64,000 nucleotides of DNA from JAJECS01 sp965198185 (GCA_965198185.1 CBDAOU010000002.1:1488001-1552000); one strand, 5' to 3'. Counted from the first letter of the stretch, positions 47,822-56,670 are shown. Numbers and translations: made by a program. The notes: a model not told the origin generated them from the letters alone.

Positions 47822-48872
47822 TCCACCGGAAGCGCTGGCGCCCTATTGCGACGAACCGTGGCGCGTGGCCCTGGAGCACCTGGGCACCGTGCCGCGTCGC
47901 TACCTTGAAGCTCCGGGATATGCGCCGAGCACGCCATTCGACCTGCCGGTGCCGGGACGCGGCCTCACGCACCGCACGGTGGCGACCGCCGACCAGATGC
48001 GCGAGGACCTGGACGCGATGTCCATCGACATCGCGATTCTCTTCCCCGACTTTCTGCTGCGGATGGCCGTCCTGCCGCAGGCCGATTTCGCGGCGGCGGT
48101 GGCGCGGGCCTTCAACGCCTGGCTGGCCGAGCACTGGGTGGATCCGGCACGCGGGTTGTACGGCACGGTCCTGGCGGCGCCGCAAGACCCGGAGGACGCC
48201 GCCCGCGAGATCCGCAAGTACGGCTCGACGCCGGGATTCGTGGGCGTGTTTCTGCCGACCTGCGCCGTTCGCCCCCTATGGGGCCACACGATGTACGACC
48301 CCATCTACGAGGCCGCCCAAGAGACGGGCTGTCCCGTGATGCTGCACAGCGTCGGGGGAATCCTGCACACGAACTTCCCTTTCAACACCGAGCAATTCGC
48401 CACGCAGCTCGCGCGGCACTCGGTGGAGCACGGGTTCGCGCTGATGGGCAACATCTTCAGCATGATCGAGACCGGCCTACCGGTGCGCTTCCCGGACCTG
48501 AAGGTCGTGTTCTCGGAAGGCGGCGTGTCGTGGGTGCCTTATGTCCTGTGGCACCTCGACAAGGAGTATCACGAGCTGCGGCACCAGGCGCCGTTGCTCA
48601 AGAAACCGCCCAGCCACTACATCCGCGAGTTCTATTTCTGCACGCAGCCGGTCGAAGAGCCGGAGCGTCCGCAGGACCTGGTGACGCTAATCGACCTGAT
48701 CGACGGCCGGGACCACGTCGTCTTTGCTTCGGACTGGCCGCACCACGACTTCGACCACCCACGCGAAGTGATGATCAAGCCGTTTCCGGCGGAGACGAAG
48801 CGCAAGATCATGGGCGAGACGGCGCTGAAACTATTCGATTTCGCCTCGCTGCCGACGAACGGGGCGGCGTAG
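47748..48872 (+). CDS. Amidohydrolase family protein 3 (AH3)
   Basis: This 374-residue amidohydrolase_2 protein starts at ATG 47748 (MPAQRERPLTV). Metal and active-site segments are VDCDVHAND, MLHSVGG, SEGGVSWVPY and FASDWPHHDFDHP. It is longer than AH1/AH2 and of the 2-hydroxy-acid-decarboxylase-like or gamma-resorcylate-like type. A TAGAAT box lies at 47713-47718, 30 bases upstream, with no ribosome site, so a leaderless message is possible. A cut copy of its start lies at 44896. Confidence 0.87.
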   Translation: MPAQRERPLTVNDLVIVDCDVHANDPPEALAPYCDEPWRVALEHLGTVPRRYLEAPGYAPSTPFDLPVPGRGLTHRTVATADQMREDLDAMSIDIAILFPDFLLRMAVLPQADFAAAVARAFNAWLAEHWVDPARGLYGTVLAAPQDPEDAAREIRKYGSTPGFVGVFLPTCAVRPLWGHTMYDPIYEAAQETGCPVMLHSVGGILHTNFPFNTEQFATQLARHSVEHGFALMGNIFSMIETGLPVRFPDLKVVFSEGGVSWVPYVLWHLDKEYHELRHQAPLLKKPPSHYIREFYFCTQPVEEPERPQDLVTLIDLIDGRDHVVFASDWPHHDFDHPREVMIKPFPAETKRKIMGETALKLFDFASLPTNGAA

Positions 48873-48980
48873 CCGGTTCGTCGGGCTGCGGTTGCCACGA
48901 ATTCGTCAAGCGGGCTGCACGTGAGACTTCCAGGTCTTGCCCCCGCGGCCGGTGCTAGGGCGCTCTAGACTCCTCGCTGC

Positions 48981-49090
48981 GCTCGGAGTGACAGAGGCGC
49001 GGTCCGAGTGACAGAGAGGTGCTCGGAGTGACAGGGGCGGTCGGAGTGGCAGAGAGGCGCTCGGAGTGACAGGGGCGCCCGGAATGAGGC
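48981..49090. repeat. Tandem array of five 20-bp units
   Basis: Copies of TCGGAGTGACAG begin at 48983, 49003, 49023, 49041 and 49061, each followed by a GC-rich filler (period 20, once 18). Variants are TCCGAGTGACAG and TCGGAGTGGCAG. A GGAATGAGG end follows. The array lies between the AH3 gene and the convergent Rieske gene; no ORF runs through it. It is not a CRISPR array, as the filler is too short and alike. Confidence 0.6.
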
Positions 49091-49163
49091 CGGGTGCGGC
49101 AGGTCGAGCGGCGAAAGTCACGGCGACCGAAGAGCCAGCGGCGGTTACGCGGGCCGGCTGGCG

Positions 49164-50907
49164 CTAGGCGGGCGATTCCTCGTAGAGCGCCTCGCCGCGG
49201 TGCAGGCGCTGGGCGATCTGGAACGTCTGGCCTTGGGCGCGCGCCGTGGGCGCATGCGCGGCCAAATAGCGAGCGCCTGCCACCAATGCCAGCGTGGCGT
49301 CATCGGGTCGCGTGCTGAGGGTGAAGTGCCGCATGGCCGCCTCGACCGCCTGGATGGTGTGAAAGTTGCGGTCCTCGCGCAGCAGGGCGCCGCCCAGGGC
49401 GGCGAGCAGATCGTCGGCGGTCCCATCGCCGGCGCGGTATTCGAGCACCAGCCGCGCGGCGTCATCGACCTGCTGGCGGCGGTCCAGGATGTCCGGCAGC
49501 TGCCGCAGGAGGTCCGGGCCCGGCGTCGGCGACTGGCCATTCAGGCTAGGCAGACGGGCGGGCGGGACGTTGAGGAAGCGGTCGAGGTAGACGCTCATCG
49601 CCGCGTCATAGACGCCGCGCAGCAGCTCGCGCGACGGCGACCGCATCAGGCCGCGGCGAACCGCGTTGGCAAAGGACAAGGTGTGCAGCGTGCGGTCCCA
49701 GTCGCCGAACTCGTTGCTGACGTGAAATCGCGCCATGCGCGTAACCGCGGCCTGCACCACGGCTTCTGCGAGTTGCACCGGGGCAATGCCCTCGCGCAGC
49801 GCGCTGGTGAGCGATGCGGTGATCGCGGTCGGGTCGTCGCCCAGCACGGTGTCGATCAGCGCGGCGCGATCAGGCCATGGCCGCGGCGCACCTGCTGGCG
49901 GACAGGTCCGGGAGCTCGCGAAACGCCGCGTCGAGGATGGCAACCAAGTCGTGCGGCCGCCGCCACGAGTTCGACTCCTCCATCCGCTGCGCGCTCGCGT
50001 AGGCCCGCGCCAGCGATCCGATCACGGCTTCGGCAAGGTCCCAGCCCGCGATGTCCAGGGCCTCCAGCGCCTTGTTGGTGAAATCGAGCACGTGTCCGGT
50101 GGACAGATAGCGATGGTCGGTCGCCGCGGCGAACAGCATGTCCGCCAATGCCTCTGGCTCGAAACCCGTCCGAACGGCGGTCAGCAGGCAGCGCTCGGCG
50201 CCGGTGGCGTCGCGGACCTCGACGCAGCGCCGAAACCAGCGTTTGAGCGCGGCCGGGTCGGCAGGGGCGTCGGGCAGGGGGCCGGAGTCGAAGCGAGGCG
50301 CTTCTCCGGCGCAGTCGCTCGCCACGTTTGCCAGCCCGTGAAAAAGCGCGCGGGCGTGGTCCTCGCGCGGCAACCGGGGCAGCAGGTTCTGCATGCACGT
50401 CAGCACCGTGAGGCCGGAGCCCCAGCCGTCGGCCAAGTGGCACGTCCCGAATTCCAGTCCGATTCGGAACGGCTCGCGGGGGTCCGCGCCGGCTTCCAGC
50501 AAGCCGATCACCGCCTTGGCGATGACGAGCGAAAGGTTCCGCTCCAGCCCGTCCCGCAGACGGCGACGGTGATGGGCCAGCTCGTCGCGGTCGGCCCGCA
50601 GGTCGATCCAGACGTCACCCTCGACCACCTCGGCCGGGAAGGCCTGGGCGTCATCGGCCCAGAGATCGAACGTGCCGCCGGTCGTCACGTCGAACCGCGC
50701 GTGGTGCCAGTGGCAGGTCAGGATGCCGTCGTCGATGCTGCCGCGGTCGAGCGGAAACCCCATGTGCGGGCAGCGATTGTCGAGCACGTGCACGTCGTCG
50801 CCGCTGCGGACGAGCACCAAGGTACGCCCGTTGACACGCAGGCCGTGGCAGCGTCCGGGCGCGAGATCGCTGAGCTTCCCGGCGTTGAGCTTGCCGTCAC
50901 GCGTCAT
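49164..50907 (-). CDS. Rieske 2Fe-2S protein with large all-helical C-terminal domain, one frameshift
   Basis: ATG 50907 (MTRDGKLNAG) follows GGAGGT. The N-terminal Rieske domain has NRCPHMGFPLDRG and TCHWHHARFD, the C-x-H and C-x2-H ligands. A helical region follows (LADGWGSGLTVLTCMQNLLPRL, quoted in part: LADGWGSGLT). At about 49870-49910 the frame stops, and the same kind of helical sequence goes on in another frame (RAALIDTVLGDDP to LYEESPA). One extra base joins them into about 580 residues. It may be an electron-transfer or oxygenase-like protein; function is unknown. A remnant of a dehydrogenase end precedes it. Confidence 0.75.
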
Positions 50908-50982
50908 GAGTCCGACCTCCAGCCGTCCGTGCCCCAATGCTCCCACCGCGATGCGCCGCAGCCAAGCGACGGCGCTAGCGTG

Positions 50983-51037
50983 GCATCCGGGTGCGTGCGC
51001 TCAGTAGCCCCGGCCGATCGGACAGACGAAGGCCAGC
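50983..51037. repeat. Left copy of a 55-base direct repeat (2-hydroxyacid dehydrogenase 3' end)
   Basis: GCATCCGGGTGCGTGCG, then CTCAGTAGCCCCGGCC, then GATCGGACAGACGAAGGCCAGC matches 53791-53846 apart from one extra G. The two copies are 2.8 kb apart in direct orientation. They flank the PD40-LRR lipoprotein gene. Confidence 0.85.
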
Positions 51038-51066
51038 GTCGGGCCTTCGGCGACGGCGGTGCGCAT
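51001..51066 (-). pseudogene. C-terminal remnant of a 2-hydroxyacid dehydrogenase gene
   Basis: The reverse frame ends LAFVCPIGRGY followed by TGA at 51001-51003, exactly as in the intact gene at 53810-54769. Only about 20 codons remain; upstream it merges into non-homologous sequence and then the PD40-LRR gene. In the ancestral arrangement, the dehydrogenase probably lay just before the Rieske gene. Confidence 0.7.
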
Positions 51067-51092
51067 GCCCCGCAATCGGAGCCCGCCTCGCA

Positions 51093-53249
51093 TCACGCTG
51101 GCTCGCAATCCGGCAGCCCGAGGAGGTGGAGGTCGCTGTCTTGAACACTCCGCAACGCTGGCGGCACGCAGCCGGTGAGGAGGTTGTCCCTTAGCCCCAC
51201 CTCCTCCAAGTTGGGCAACCGGCCCAACTCCGCTGGGATGTCCCCGCTGAGCTCATTGGACTCGAGGTCCAGCGTCCGGAGGTTGACCAACTGGCCTAGC
51301 TCTGGCGGGATCGCGCCCGTCAGGTAGTTTTGACCGAGGTCGAGGGTTTCCAAATCAGTCAGCCCGCCCAGCTCCGGCGGGATCGGTCCTCCCAGGTAAT
51401 TGCTCGATAGTCGCAAAATCTGCAGTTGTGCCAGATTCCCCAGCTCCACCGGGATCGGGACTTCAGGAAAGAAGTTTCCCCCGAGATCTAAGGTGCGCAG
51501 GGCCTTCAGGTCGCCGAGCGCCGACGGTAGCGTCCCGCTCGCACCCGCGGCCGCCAACTCAAGGGCCGTGACCCGCGGCGGCGTGCCCGCGATCGTCACT
51601 CCCAACCACTGCGCCATCGGCGTCCCCGGATTCCAGTTCGATCTCGGGCCGCGCTCGCCGAACAGCAGGTCGCGCAGCCCCAGCAGCACCTCGCAATCGC
51701 GCACCAAGCCGGCGTTCTCGGCAGGGTCCGACACGAGCGTTCCGTCGGCGCACATCGCCTGGCTGGTCGCCACATCAAGCTCCTGCGCACCGACCGCGAA
51801 CGGGACGCCCCGCGCGCCGGCCATCACCAGCACCTTCGCGTCCGTGCCGTCAGCCGCCGCAGTCCAGACTACCAGGGGCCTCGCTTCTTGCCGCCATGAC
51901 CCGCCCCCAGTCATCGCAAGGCGCGTGCCGTCGGACGACCACGCCGCCGCCTGAACCGGCATAGGCCCTTCCCGATCACCCACTTCCTCTCCGGGCAGCA
52001 GGACAAACCCGACCTCGGTCGTCTCCCCGCTCTCCAGGCTCACCACCAACGCCGGGTGCTCTGGGTTGGACCTGACGAGGATCCGCGTGCCGTCCGGCGA
52101 CCAGGCCACGGTGTCAATCCACGCCCCCGCCGGATCGGGCGGACTCATCGTCGCCCGCCAGCCGGGTCCTTCCCATCCCTCGATGTCCATCACCCGCCGC
52201 GACTCCGTGCCGTCGATCCCAATGACGTAGAGCCCCACCCCGTCAGCTTCCGCTTGCGCGATCGCCAGCCGCTGGCCGTCCGGCGACCACGAGGGCCCGC
52301 TCACCACGTTGGCCGCTAGAAGCCGCGGCTCGGCGCCCTCGGCCCCGACCACATACAGCTCACGGCCGATATTCGTGATTATGGAAGCAGCTCCCTGCTC
52401 ATACTCGAGATATCGCACCACGGCCAAATGTCGGCCATCGGGCGACCAGGCGGGCGGGTGGTGCAGCACCTTGAAGTCGTCGTCCAGCACCGGTCGGATG
52501 TCCGTGCCATCGGCCGCCATCGTGAACAGGCCCGCCCGCATGGCGGCGGTATCGTCCCGAAATCGCGGGGCAGGCGGCGCTTGGGGCGGGTCCGCCAACG
52601 CGGCGTCGAGGGCATTAGCACGCAACTTGGCATCGGACACGTAGGCGATGCGCCGACCATCCGGCGACCAGGCCGGATAGTGGTCCACGGCCCCATTCGC
52701 CGTGAGCCGCTTCACGCTCCCGCCATCGCGCGCGATCCGTACTAGCTCGAACCCGAAACCGTCGGCCACTCCCTCGCGACCATCCGCCCCCGTGAACACC
52801 CCCGGCGGGTAGCGGCAGCCCGCGTACACCAGGTGGTTCCCGTTCGGCGCCACCGCGAAGGACACCGCTGGCTTGATGGATCGATCGCCAAGACCCCCCT
52901 CCCGCGGCGCGCCGGTGGCAATCAGCCGGAGGCGCAACCCGTCCGCCGTGACGCCGTAAAGGTCCCAGCCATACGTGAAATACACCGTCGAGCCGTCCGG
53001 ACTCCACGCCACCACGTCATAGTCGTGCCGCGGTCCCCAGCCAAAACTATTACTGCTACATTCGGCGAAGCTTCCTTGAACCGCGTGCCCAGGAGCCGTT
53101 CCTGACCATATTTCCTCCGGGCTAAAGGTCCTCTCCACCCTCACGATATTCGGCTCTTCGTTCCCGTCCGCATCACACCCAAGCAAAAGCCATACCCCAA
53201 GCATCGCCAACCCGACAATTCGCGCCAGACTCCCTGTGTGACCTCTCAT
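51093..53249 (-). CDS. Lipoprotein with TolB-like PD40 propeller and plant-type leucine-rich repeats
   Basis: This 718-residue surface lipoprotein starts at ATG 53249 with a signal peptide and lipobox LLLGC. Residues about 75-480 have repeated VAWSPDGSTVYF, PAWSPDGRRIAYV, PAWSPDGRHLAVV and PSWSPDGQRLAIA motifs: PD40 beta-propeller blades. A short linker with Cys residues and WNPGTPMAQWLGVTI leads to leucine-rich repeats of plant LxGxIPxxLGxL type, five or six copies such as LGGPIPPELGGLTDLETLDLG (quoted in part: GPIPPELGGLTDL). It ends in a capped region with two cysteines. PD40 plus LRR suggests protein or glycan binding outside the cell. The gene is flanked by repeat copies. Confidence 0.82.
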   Translation of the reverse strand: MRGHTGSLARIVGLAMLGVWLLLGCDADGNEEPNIVRVERTFSPEEIWSGTAPGHAVQGSFAECSSNSFGWGPRHDYDVVAWSPDGSTVYFTYGWDLYGVTADGLRLRLIATGAPREGGLGDRSIKPAVSFAVAPNGNHLVYAGCRYPPGVFTGADGREGVADGFGFELVRIARDGGSVKRLTANGAVDHYPAWSPDGRRIAYVSDAKLRANALDAALADPPQAPPAPRFRDDTAAMRAGLFTMAADGTDIRPVLDDDFKVLHHPPAWSPDGRHLAVVRYLEYEQGAASIITNIGRELYVVGAEGAEPRLLAANVVSGPSWSPDGQRLAIAQAEADGVGLYVIGIDGTESRRVMDIEGWEGPGWRATMSPPDPAGAWIDTVAWSPDGTRILVRSNPEHPALVVSLESGETTEVGFVLLPGEEVGDREGPMPVQAAAWSSDGTRLAMTGGGSWRQEARPLVVWTAAADGTDAKVLVMAGARGVPFAVGAQELDVATSQAMCADGTLVSDPAENAGLVRDCEVLLGLRDLLFGERGPRSNWNPGTPMAQWLGVTIAGTPPRVTALELAAAGASGTLPSALGDLKALRTLDLGGNFFPEVPIPVELGNLAQLQILRLSSNYLGGPIPPELGGLTDLETLDLGQNYLTGAIPPELGQLVNLRTLDLESNELSGDIPAELGRLPNLEEVGLRDNLLTGCVPPALRSVQDSDLHLLGLPDCEPA

Positions 53250-53279
53250 AAACCAAGCCTATGAATCACCACGGCACGA

Positions 53280-53363
53280 TCACCGCGTCTGGTACAGCGC
53301 GTACAGCGCCATAATGTCCAATGGATGTGGCGCGCAGTCAGGCTCGTGAAGATTGGACCTCAT
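53280..53363 (-). pseudogene. Possible C-terminal fragment of a zincin-type metalloprotease
   Basis: A short frame ends in TGA at 53280-53282 with the sequence EPDCAPHPLDIMALYALYQ. GVMRSN just upstream could be a Met-turn. This ending looks like matrixin-type proteins of Chloroflexota, but no HExxH motif is found upstream. It is 31 bases upstream of the PD40-LRR start. The rest of 53364-53790 has no gene I can support; the whole 53250-53809 gap looks like decayed sequence. Confidence 0.35.
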
Positions 53364-53790
53364 GACACCGCTATCCCCGTCCATGGTTGCCCCACCCGCC
53401 GCATCCGCGTGACCGCGTCGCGAGGCACCGCCTCCCATGCGACCAGCCACGGTCGGGCCGTCAAGCCGTCCCGCCCCCGATTCCCGGGGTCGCCCGGGAT
53501 CGTTCATCAATTCCGCGCGCCACGCCGGGCGCTGGATGCTCGCAGATCCGCCTCACGCGCCATCGTGGCATCTGTTACTCGACACGCCTACTAGACAATA
53601 CGCGCGGAGCAGCAAAATCGTTCCATTGTCAACACGGGCGTCGATCAAGTCTGGCGAGCGGGGGCAACTCAAGCGGGCATCACGGCGCGCCCGATGAGTG
53701 TCCGTTGTTACTACCGGGACGGTCGGCGTGGCCGCGGGCGGCAAAGCCGGCGCATCTCAGCCTTCGAAGGATCGTCGACGCGCGAGCCTC

Positions 53791-53846
53791 GCATCCGGGT
53801 GCGTGCGGCTCAGTAGCCCCGGCCGATCGGACAGACGAAGGCCAGC
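53791..53846. repeat. Right copy of the 55-base direct repeat
   Basis: This is the counterpart of 50983-51037. It contains the last codons of the intact dehydrogenase gene and the bases after its stop. Confidence 0.85.
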
Positions 53847-54769
53847 TGGCGGCCTTCAACGAACCGGCGCAGATTGGCCCGGAAGATCTGCTCGCGCTCG
53901 GCGGCAAGCGTCGTGCTCAAGGCCGAGCTATGCGGTGAGATGAGAATGTTGGGCGCGGTCCAGAGCGGACTGTCCGGCGGCAGCGGCTCGGTGGCCGTCG
54001 CATCGATCCCCGCGCCCGCAATGTGGCCGCTGTGCAGCGCCTCGACCAGCGCGTCCTCGTCGACGATCCCGCCACGGGACACCACGATGATGTGGCTACC
54101 TTCGGGCATGAGCGCCATGCGCTCCGCGTTGATCAGGTTTCGGGTTGCGGGTATGGACGGCGAGGTGACGACCAGCCAGTCCGTGTGCCGCAGCATCTCG
54201 TCCAATTGCTCCGGCGGGTACAGCGTGCGCACGCCGGCAGGCACGTCGGTGGGGCTTGGATCCATGGCGTAGACCTGCATGCCAAATCCCAGCGCCCGCT
54301 GCACGACTGCTCGGCCGATGCCGCCCATCGAGAGCACTCCCAGACGGCTTCCATTGAGCGGCTGCATGCGGTTGTTGTATTTCACCGTGTCCCACACGCG
54401 CTGCCGCTGGTCGTCGAGCGTGTCCAAGAGGCGGTGCGCCAAGGCCAGGATGAACATGAACGCGTGATCGGCCATGGGATTGGTGTGGGGACCCGGCGCA
54501 TTGGTGATCACGACGTCGGACGCGACGATCTCGGGCACCGTCATCAGCCGGTCGATGCCCATTCCGGGGTTGTGTATCCAGCGGAGGCGCTTGGCCGCCC
54601 GCATTTCGTCGCTGGTCGGAGTGCCGAAAAAGGCGTCCGTGTCAACGACTTCGCGCAGCCGCTCTTCGGGTGTGCCCGGCTCGACGAAGGTGAGGTCGGG
54701 GAACTCCGCGCGAAGCTCCTCCGTCGGCATGGCGTAGTAGTCGGCGTGCGGGACTATCAGCACCTTCAT
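53810..54769 (-). CDS. D-isomer-specific 2-hydroxyacid dehydrogenase
   Basis: This 319-residue NAD-dependent dehydrogenase reduces a 2-oxo acid to a D-2-hydroxy acid or the reverse. ATG 54769 has AGGAGA upstream. The nucleotide-binding loop reads LSMGGIGRAV, slightly degenerate from GxGxxG. The catalytic triad is R in VSRGGIVDE, E in TEPLPPDSPLW and H in SPHSSA. HNPGMGIDRL is a substrate-loop feature. Its 3' end is duplicated at 51001. Confidence 0.9.
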   Translation of the reverse strand: MKVLIVPHADYYAMPTEELRAEFPDLTFVEPGTPEERLREVVDTDAFFGTPTSDEMRAAKRLRWIHNPGMGIDRLMTVPEIVASDVVITNAPGPHTNPMADHAFMFILALAHRLLDTLDDQRQRVWDTVKYNNRMQPLNGSRLGVLSMGGIGRAVVQRALGFGMQVYAMDPSPTDVPAGVRTLYPPEQLDEMLRHTDWLVVTSPSIPATRNLINAERMALMPEGSHIIVVSRGGIVDEDALVEALHSGHIAGAGIDATATEPLPPDSPLWTAPNILISPHSSALSTTLAAEREQIFRANLRRFVEGRQLAFVCPIGRGY

Positions 54770-54918
54770 GGCAGCGTCTCCTGGCCGCCTGGCGTTCGCG
54801 GCGGCTCCCCAGAAAATAGCGAGGCGGCGCGAGCCCGTCTATTCGCGCCGCCGGAGCAGGATGGAAACGCGCCGGCGGCGGCCCGAGCGCACCCGGGCCG
54901 CCGCCGTGGGGGAGGTGG

Positions 54919-55350
54919 TTACGCGACCGTGACGTCGATCCGCTGGGGCTTGCTGGCCTCCAGCTTGGGCACGGTCACCGTGAGCACGCCGTCGACGTAG
55001 CGGGACGTCGCGGCTGCGCCATCCAGGCGATCCGAGAGGCGCAGGGCGCGGTAGAAGCTGCCGGCGCGCCGCTCGCGCAGCACGTAGCCGTCATCCGTGG
55101 CCTCGTCCGCGTCGCCGGTCTTGGCCTGGATGGTGAGCACGCCGTGCTCGACGGAAATCTCGATGTCGTCCTTGGCGACGCCCGGGAGCGACGCGCTGAT
55201 CTCGAGCGCGTTCTCGTCCTCGCGGACGTCGACCGGCAACACCCACGAGGATGCGCGGGTGGGCAGCGCCGAGCGGCGCCAGGGGCGTCCGATGGCGTCC
55301 TGAATGCCGAGCAACTCGCGGAACGGGTCCCAACGCTGAATCGTGGCCAT
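54919..55350 (-). CDS. Hsp20/alpha-crystallin small heat-shock protein
   Basis: This 143-residue ATP-independent chaperone prevents aggregation of unfolded proteins. It has the start RWDPFRELLGIQD, the alpha-crystallin domain (VDVREDENALEISASLPGV) and the typical GVLTVTVPK near the end. A strong GGAGGAGG site precedes ATG 55350. A good sigma-70-type promoter lies at 55407-55435. No CIRCE or ROSE element is apparent. Confidence 0.94.
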   Translation of the reverse strand: MATIQRWDPFRELLGIQDAIGRPWRRSALPTRASSWVLPVDVREDENALEISASLPGVAKDDIEISVEHGVLTIQAKTGDADEATDDGYVLRERRAGSFYRALRLSDRLDGAAATSRYVDGVLTVTVPKLEASKPQRIDVTVA

Positions 55351-55406
55351 CGTGTCCTCCTCCGTGCGGTCCGCTTGTTGGACCGACGTTTCGATCTGTC
55401 GGAGGT

Positions 55407-55435
55407 ATCGTAAGAGTTGAGCGTCTATCTATCAA
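55407..55435 (-). promoter_or_regulatory. Promoter of the hsp20 gene (TTGATA-17-TACGAT)
   Basis: On the reverse strand TTGATA (55435-55430) and TACGAT (55412-55407) are separated by exactly 17 bases, ideal for the main sigma factor. The leader to the ATG is about 50 bases. It is the clearest promoter in the window. Confidence 0.65.
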
Positions 55436-55500
55436 GTAAGTTTCCTTGCAAAGCGCAGATATTTGGCAGCGGCTTAGGGAAGAGGCGCGCCGGAGGGATT

Positions 55501-55645
55501 CCCAGGCTGCGTGCAGCCTGGGCCAGCGGGCCGCGGCAAGCGCGTCCACGAGAGGCGCCCCTACCAGAGTCGAGTCGGTGTAGGGGCAGCCCTTGTGGCT
55601 GCCCGGATCGATTCGGACGGGCGCCCACGAGGGGCGCCCCTACAC
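55501..55645. repeat. Cluster of dispersed palindromic elements
   Basis: The cluster contains a perfect CCCAGGCTGC-GT-GCAGCCTGGG hairpin (55501-55522, related to 9449-9468) followed by CCGCGGCAAGC, then GAGGCGCCCCTAC (about 55552), a GGGCAGCC/GGCTGCCC hairpin (about 55583-55603), and GGGCGCCCACGAGGGGCGC (about 55619). GGCGCCCCTACA ends are shared with 9326-9350 and 57062-57095. The region carries no gene. Confidence 0.6.
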
Positions 55646-55677
55646 GGATCGAATGATTCGGGCCTGCGGGTGGGCCG

Positions 55678-56565
55678 CTAGGCCGGCGGCGACCAATCGG
55701 GCAGGCGGCGGCGCCAGACCTCGTCGACGGCGTCCCGAATGAACTTTGCCTGGCTCCAGTTGTCCGTGAATACCGATAGGCGGTAGCCGCTGGAGATCAT
55801 CTCGGGGCAGGTCCACAGCGTCGCGCCGGCGGGCGCGGCCGCCAGCCAGAGCTTGATCAGTTCGTCCACGAAATCGATCCAGTCGTGGAACTCGGGCGTC
55901 GGATTGCCGTCGCCGTCAATGACCGGCACCTGGGCGTGATGCCCGTTGAAGGCCCGCAGGTGAAACCACTTCGAGTTTTGGACCAGCTCGGGGCGGTCCA
56001 GCAGGCGCCCGGCGAATGGCGGGGGCAGGTGCTTGATCACGGCCGGGTGGGAGTGGTCCCACACCATCGGCAGCAGGCGGTCTTCGGCCTTGGCGAAGCC
56101 ATCCGCCAGGGCGTAGGCCTTTTCGGGCGTCTCGGTGGCCGTGTCGCGATGCACCTCGATCGCCGCTTCGATCCCTATCTCCGCGGCTGCGGCGAGCGTC
56201 CGGCGCGCCAGCGCCACCGCCGACCGCGTCGTCGAGTCGTGGTTGCCCATCTGCACGTTCACCTGCGACGCGCCGGCCGCTTGCGCCGCGGTCAGCGCAG
56301 GCTTGACGTCACGTGCAGTCTCGATGTCGGCCGTACACCAGAACAGCAGGCCCGAGTCGTCCACCATCCGACGCGTGATGGGCGGCGTGCGTCCCGTGAA
56401 GCCATCGAATCCGGCCTGGGCCACCTCCGCGATCTTACGTTCGAAGCTCCACTCGCGGTCCGGGCTGGGGTGGCCCATGAAGCTGTTGATCGCGGCCAGC
56501 TGGAGGAGCCTGGGCTCTTCGGTGGATGACTGTGCCGCCATGGTTGTCGCCTGGGAGTGGTTCAT
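55678..56565 (-). CDS. Xylose-isomerase-like TIM-barrel protein (sugar phosphate isomerase/epimerase family)
   Basis: This 295-residue protein starts at ATG 56565 (MNHSQATT) or ATG 56541 (MAAQSSTE); neither has a strong ribosome site. AP-endonuclease-2-type features are NSFMGHPSPDREWSFERK, EVAQAGFDGFTG, EAAIEVHRDTATET (metal-binding Glu), WDHSHPAV and WFHLRAFNGHHAQ. These residues bind divalent metal in sugar isomerases and epimerases. It ends near the repeat cluster and diverges from the cupin gene. The substrate is unknown. Confidence 0.8.
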   Translation of the reverse strand: MNHSQATTMAAQSSTEEPRLLQLAAINSFMGHPSPDREWSFERKIAEVAQAGFDGFTGRTPPITRRMVDDSGLLFWCTADIETARDVKPALTAAQAAGASQVNVQMGNHDSTTRSAVALARRTLAAAAEIGIEAAIEVHRDTATETPEKAYALADGFAKAEDRLLPMVWDHSHPAVIKHLPPPFAGRLLDRPELVQNSKWFHLRAFNGHHAQVPVIDGDGNPTPEFHDWIDFVDELIKLWLAAAPAGATLWTCPEMISSGYRLSVFTDNWSQAKFIRDAVDEVWRRRLPDWSPPA

Positions 56566-56670
56566 GGATGAATGGCCGTCAGGGTAGCAGTGGCGTTTAG
56601 ACCGCAGGCGGGCCGGGTGGCGTAGGCTGACACCGCGCGTGAGCGGCCCTTGACGCGGGAGGCGGAGTCG

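Noticed and set aside
48981..49090. CRISPR array
   Set aside because: The units are 12-base cores with 8-base GC filler; there are no unique spacers of 30 or more bases and no cas genes in the window.
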